Assembly (NCBI RefSeq): GCF_018326285.1
Contig: NZ_AP023362.1
Location: forward strand, 4,650,001 to 4,714,000
From: Mycolicibacterium sp. TY81
GTDB lineage: Bacteria > Actinomycetota > Actinomycetes > Mycobacteriales > Mycobacteriaceae
Direction of reading: 5' to 3'
DNA: 64,000 nucleotides
Under the pieces are notes generated by a model. The model was not told where the DNA came from, did no database searches, and was given only the letters and a program-made list of their open reading frames with translations. Position numbers and translations under genes: made by a program. Positions 60,806 through 64,000 of the stretch are shown piece by piece. Position 1 is the first letter of the stretch. Each line of letters opens with the position of its first letter.

Positions 60806-61441
60806 ATGACCATCACCGAAACTCCCACCACCAACGACACCGCGAACGGGCAGGTCATCGAGGCCGAGCTCGTCGAGACCACCAAGGCCGCCGCCGAAGA
60901 GGCGACCAACACCGGCCTGGCCATCCGCGAGGTGCTGAGCGGCGTGCTGGAGCGTCAGCTCGACGCCGGCCACAGCCTCACCCGTCAACTGGTCAGCGCG
61001 ACCTCCGCCGCCACCGAGGCGGTCGTCGAGTCGCCCGCCAAGGTGATCTCCTCCATCCGTGACGGCGCCACCCTGCCGGATGCGGTGAGCGAGACCGGTT
61101 CGGCTGTCCAGGACGTCCTGGCCGAGTCGGGACGCGACATCCGCAGCGCCGTCGGCGAATACGTCGGCCGTAACGCCGTCGGCCCCAACGCCATCATCGC
61201 CGGTGCGTCGCAGGTGGCCGGCTCGCTGGTCCGCGCCCAGGGCGCCCTGACCGCGACCGCGGTGGACGGCCTGTTCACCGTGGCCGGGACCGCGGCCCAG
61301 GGCGTCGAGGACGTCCGCGAGGTCGCCTCGCGCGAGTGGGGCGAGCTGCGCACCACCGCGTCGTCGGCCCGCGAGGCCATCGAAGCGCAGGTCTCGGCCT
61401 CTCGCGAGAGCATCCGGGACGCTTTCGACACCACTGCTTGA
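60806..61441 (+). CDS. Alpha-helical, Ala/Glu-rich hypothetical protein
   Basis: A 211-residue protein predicted to be almost wholly helical, with heptad-like stretches (ETTKAAAEEATNTGLAIREV; SREWGELRTTASSAREAIEA), a middle more hydrophobic part (AIIAGASQVAGSLVRA) and no signal peptide. CAGGAG lies 5 bases before the ATG. It resembles phasin-like or coiled-coil proteins in composition only. No assigned family. Confidence 0.78.
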   Translation: MTITETPTTNDTANGQVIEAELVETTKAAAEEATNTGLAIREVLSGVLERQLDAGHSLTRQLVSATSAATEAVVESPAKVISSIRDGATLPDAVSETGSAVQDVLAESGRDIRSAVGEYVGRNAVGPNAIIAGASQVAGSLVRAQGALTATAVDGLFTVAGTAAQGVEDVREVASREWGELRTTASSAREAIEAQVSASRESIRDAFDTTA

Positions 61442-61523
61442 TTCACCGCGACGCTCGGGATCGGTCGGAGTGCGGGCCGATCCCGAGCACCAGCGCGTCC
61501 AGATTCAGGGCACCAGTCGGCTG

Positions 61524-62990
61524 TTACTCACCGCCGCCCTTGGCCGAACCATGATCGCTCTTGCCGGCACCCTGTGACTTGCCGGCCGCATCACGCGAGT
61601 GACCACTGTTGGTACCGGAGCCCGACGCGGCGTTGTCCGCGCCCTTCGCCTTCGCGTCCCGCTTGGTTTTCGGGGTGCTCTTGCGCGTGGGGGTCGTCGT
61701 CCCGTCGTCGGCACTCTTGGTCCCGTCTGCGGTGGACGCTCCGGTAGCGCTGCTCGACGACTTGGCACCGCGCGTCCGGCGATCCTGCTTCACCGCGGCC
61801 GCGGCGGAGTCGGTACCCGAATCAGCCGCCGGAGCCTCGCCCTTGTCGGACGCGGCCGGCTTGGTCTCCGACGCGGAGTCGTCACCGGCACCGGCCGCGG
61901 GCGCCGCAGCGTTGTCGTCAGCGCCCGCCGCGGTCTTGTCGGCACCGGTCTTGTCAGCCCCGGTCTTGTCGGCCGCGGTCTTGTCGGCTCCGGTCTTGTC
62001 CGCACCGGTCTTCTCGGAGGCCGTCTTGTCCGGCGACGCGGCCGGAGCCACCGCGAGCGGACTTGCCGCCGCGGCCGGCTTGGCAGTCAGCGCCGCCTTC
62101 GCGTCAATCGAGACGGAGACCGTCGCCGACGCCGGCGACGGAACACTGACTGCGGCGGCGGGCGGCGGGGTCACCGGCTTGATCGCGGTTGCGATGATGC
62201 CCAACGCATTTCGCAGCCCTTGCACGATGCCGTTCGGCCCGAGAATGCCCGCGCCGTCGCCGTTGTAACCGTTGAGCAAGGCACCGGTGATGGATCCGGG
62301 CATCGCAACGATCGCGTTCACGACAGCACCCAGATTCTTCGCGCTGAACGCGTTGACCACGTTCTGCAGTCCGTCGCCGGTGGCGGTCACGACGTCACTC
62401 ATCACCGCAAGCAATGGCAATCCGGCCGTCAGAACCCAGCCCATGCCGGTCGGTGAGGTGATCGCCGTGTCGATCACGTTCAGCATGTTCTGCACCGGCT
62501 TACGGAATGCCGCTTGCACATCGGTGAGGATGCTCGTGGTCAGGATCGGCAGGACAAAGGGCGTGAGCACCGCGCTGTACAACGTCTGCACCGCGTCAGC
62601 GACATGCCCGGCGGCGAGCTGCTGGAACGCCTGCTTCAAGGACTCCGGCGTCGTGCCCAACTGCTGCCCGACCGCAACCAGATAGTCCCGCACGGATCCA
62701 CCGACCGCGACGGCACTGGCGATCTGGTTCCGCACCACCTGGCCGAGGACGGGCGCCGGGTCTGCGATCACGCCGGTGACGATGCCCTTGGTGTTCTGCA
62801 GCGCCTCGGTGATGATCTGTCCCCATTGGGTGATCGGGTTCACCTGCGCGGCGAGTTGTACCGCACTTGCATGCAGTGCCGGCAGGTGCAGATCCGGCGC
62901 CGGCTGGTGGGTGACCGGAGCCAGAGCGATGACCCCGGCACCCATCAGTGCGACGCCCGTCGTGAGGCTGGAGCGAACAGCAATTTGCAT
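61524..62990 (-). CDS. GjpA-like secreted/outer-membrane protein with Lys-Thr repeat tail
   Basis: A 488-residue protein. It has a signal peptide (residues 1-30), then a hydrophobic helical domain to about residue 290 that looks like mycobacterial proteins annotated as outer-membrane porin GjpA (NPITQWGQIITEALQNTKGI; PVLGQVVRNQIASAVAVGGS). The C-terminal 190 residues are Ala/Lys/Ser/Asp-rich, with a run of DKTGA/DKTAA pentapeptides and a basic end. ATG 62990 is used since it opens a standard signal sequence. The porin name is by resemblance only. Possibly cell-wall attached through the basic tail. Confidence 0.72.
   Translation of the reverse strand: MQIAVRSSLTTGVALMGAGVIALAPVTHQPAPDLHLPALHASAVQLAAQVNPITQWGQIITEALQNTKGIVTGVIADPAPVLGQVVRNQIASAVAVGGSVRDYLVAVGQQLGTTPESLKQAFQQLAAGHVADAVQTLYSAVLTPFVLPILTTSILTDVQAAFRKPVQNMLNVIDTAITSPTGMGWVLTAGLPLLAVMSDVVTATGDGLQNVVNAFSAKNLGAVVNAIVAMPGSITGALLNGYNGDGAGILGPNGIVQGLRNALGIIATAIKPVTPPPAAAVSVPSPASATVSVSIDAKAALTAKPAAAASPLAVAPAASPDKTASEKTGADKTGADKTAADKTGADKTGADKTAAGADDNAAAPAAGAGDDSASETKPAASDKGEAPAADSGTDSAAAAVKQDRRTRGAKSSSSATGASTADGTKSADDGTTTPTRKSTPKTKRDAKAKGADNAASGSGTNSGHSRDAAGKSQGAGKSDHGSAKGGGE
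61921..62031. repeat. 15-bp tandem repeats encoding (A/G)ADKT pentapeptides
   Basis: Six to seven degenerate copies of a 15-bp unit around GTCTTGTCGGCACCG, in frame with the GjpA-like gene on the minus strand. Copy number could vary between strains by slippage. Confidence 0.8.
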
Positions 62991-63419
62991 GGTGCTTCCC
63001 CGAAGGTAGATGTGATATTGACCACAGCACCATAAATCCATATTGCCGCGCAGTTGCCGGAAATCGACGGATGGAACGTGTTTCATTTTCCGCGAAATGG
63101 CCACCCGGAGCGCCCATTTACGCCTAGGTTATTAGCTGGTCAGCCGAGATTTGGCGTTCGAAAACCAGAGTTAGATGCATTCATAATTGACTATTACGTC
63201 TATTTTTCTCTGGCTCCGGCCGCCGCCGCGCCAATTGCTGCCAATTGGAAATATTGCGCAAGCTACTGCTCGGCTCGGCGCTCGCAGATGGCCGCGATTC
63301 GCCGACTACGCCGCGTCGGCGTCCCGGGCCCACGCTCCCCGCGAGGCGCGTTCCCGAGCCCAGCGGCACCGCCGGGCCCCGGGCATGAGAGTTGCTACCG
63401 GGTCAGCCCGACCCACCAC
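62991..63419. other. Gene-free region, AT-richer than average
   Basis: 429 bp between the GjpA-like start and the HxlR gene end. The left part (63000-63210) is unusually AT-rich for this genome and should carry the GjpA-like promoter. No convincing ORF, RNA or repeat is visible. Confidence 0.5.
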
Positions 63420-64000
63420 TCACGCACCGAGGACCGATCGGGCGACAGCCTCATCGCCGTCGACTTCGACCAGCCCGAGCGCACGCGCATCACCGAGGCT
63501 GAGTGCGCCCGCAGCGAGACCGAGGATGCAGGCGGGGATCGCCGTCACGGTGGCATCGAGCTTGCGGCCGTCGTGCGGACCGACCTCGAAGCCGGAGCGC
63601 GTCGCGCGGAGTTGCAGGGTCCGGTCGTCGACCACGAGGCCGATCGTCACGGCGGAGCGGACCTTGACCCGGCCGTTGAGCAGAGCCGGGACAGCGAGGG
63701 TCAGCCACTCGGGCCGGAAGGAATCACTGTCGGCGGGACCGCTGATCATCAGCGGCGTGGACCAGCGGAGCAGGCTCTCGATCGGCTGGCGCAGCTGCGC
63801 GCCCCACGGCGTCAGGGTGTACTCGACCGCACTGCCCTCGCCGGCCAGCCGCCGCTCGACGACGCCCGTGGCCTCGAGGTCCCGGAGCCGATCCGCGAGC
63901 AGGTTGGTCGCGATACCCGGGAGCCGGGCGATCAGATCGCGGTAGCGGCCGGGTGCGATGAGAAGTTCGCGAACGATCAGCAGATTCCGTCTGTCGCCGA
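63420..64000 (-). CDS. HxlR-family winged-helix regulator with SCP2-like tail (5' end beyond window)
   Basis: An open minus-strand frame enters from the window edge. Its first visible residues (GDRRNLLIVRELLIAPGRYR, then TNLLADRLRDLEATGVVERR) are the HxlR winged helix, followed by YTLTPWGAQL. From about 100 residues on it continues into a C-terminal domain (LNGRVKVRSAVTIGLVVDDR, GRKLDATVTAIPACILGLAAG) resembling the SCP2-like tail present in some actinobacterial HxlR regulators. The start codon is outside the window. Confidence 0.82.
   Translation of the reverse strand, partial: GDRRNLLIVRELLIAPGRYRDLIARLPGIATNLLADRLRDLEATGVVERRLAGEGSAVEYTLTPWGAQLRQPIESLLRWSTPLMISGPADSDSFRPEWLTLAVPALLNGRVKVRSAVTIGLVVDDRTLQLRATRSGFEVGPHDGRKLDATVTAIPACILGLAAGALSLGDARALGLVEVDGDEAVARSVLGA

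Noticed and set aside
61921..62031. CRISPR-like regular repeats
   Set aside because: The 15-bp repeats have no spacers, are in coding frame and encode DKT pentapeptides; no cas genes in the window.
61599..62456. Arg/Gly-rich forward frames opposite the GjpA-like gene
   Set aside because: Reverse complement of the Ala/Lys/Asp repeat tail; low complexity gives long open frames on both strands.

Overview
The window is high-GC actinobacterial DNA, almost certainly from a rapidly growing mycobacterium (Mycolicibacterium-like). The evidence is an MmpS/MmpL pair, GlfT1 with its Wzm/Wzt exporter (galactan assembly), the proteasome activator Bpa with its C-terminal GQYL, a 13E12/DUF222 HNH protein behind a mycobacterial LexA box, a GjpA-like secreted protein, and gene order matching recalled M. 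tuberculosis blocks. Gene names were assigned by reading sequence; no database search was run.

Layout. (1) 1-5.5 kb: a DUF3556 membrane protein cut by the window edge, an acyl-CoA ligase, a divergent PucR regulator, a secreted Gly-rich repeat protein and tRNA-Ser(CGA). (2) 5.5-13.8 kb: a conserved block like Rv3752c-Rv3761c: tadA and its partner, tyrA, a glycolipid-binding-domain protein, the proXVWZ osmoprotectant importer, a LapA-domain protein, a phosphotransferase and a histidine phosphatase. (3) 13.8-43.3 kb: an accessory block between two conserved ones. It holds a putative aminophosphonate catabolic locus (GntR/UTRA regulator, organophosphate-type MFS transporter, PhnX-like hydrolase, FAD amine oxidase), an SDR, a protein with two duplicated membrane-GGDEF modules, a TetR/carotenoid oxygenase pair, an alkylsulfatase-like protein, a phosphotriesterase-like lactonase, mmpS-mmpL, a LexA-boxed HNH protein, a TetR/wax-ester-synthase operon diverging from an MBL/NTF2 pair, an adenylate cyclase, a saccharopine-dehydrogenase-like gene and membrane protein between two paralogous TetR genes, and a fused GXWXG/DUF4334-alcohol dehydrogenase. 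(4) 43.3-47 kb: tRNA-Arg, tRNA-Ser, a hisC2/pat-like aminotransferase, a TIGR03086 protein, echA21-like and uppP (Rv3772-Rv3774 order). (5) 47-52.7 kb: small accessory genes ending in an orphan gene next to tRNA-Ser(TGA). (6) 52.7-60.6 kb: a block like Rv3777-Rv3783: quinone oxidoreductase, thioesterase, a lysine-less class V aminotransferase homolog, the Rv3779-like membrane protein, bpa, wzt, glfT1, wzm. (7) 60.6-64 kb: a helical protein, a GjpA-like protein and a partial HxlR regulator.

The most coherent candidate for an under-described system is 13.84-18.12 kb. The FAD enzyme would oxidatively deaminate an aminophosphonate. The PhnX-like HAD enzyme, which keeps the Schiff-base lysine and GRPYP motifs, would cleave the C-P bond. 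An OPA/GlpT-type permease would import the substrate, and a UTRA-type GntR would control both promoters through related TTGTCA..ACAA sites. Much of the rest of the accessory block is made of regulator/enzyme pairs with clear palindromic operators between divergent genes.
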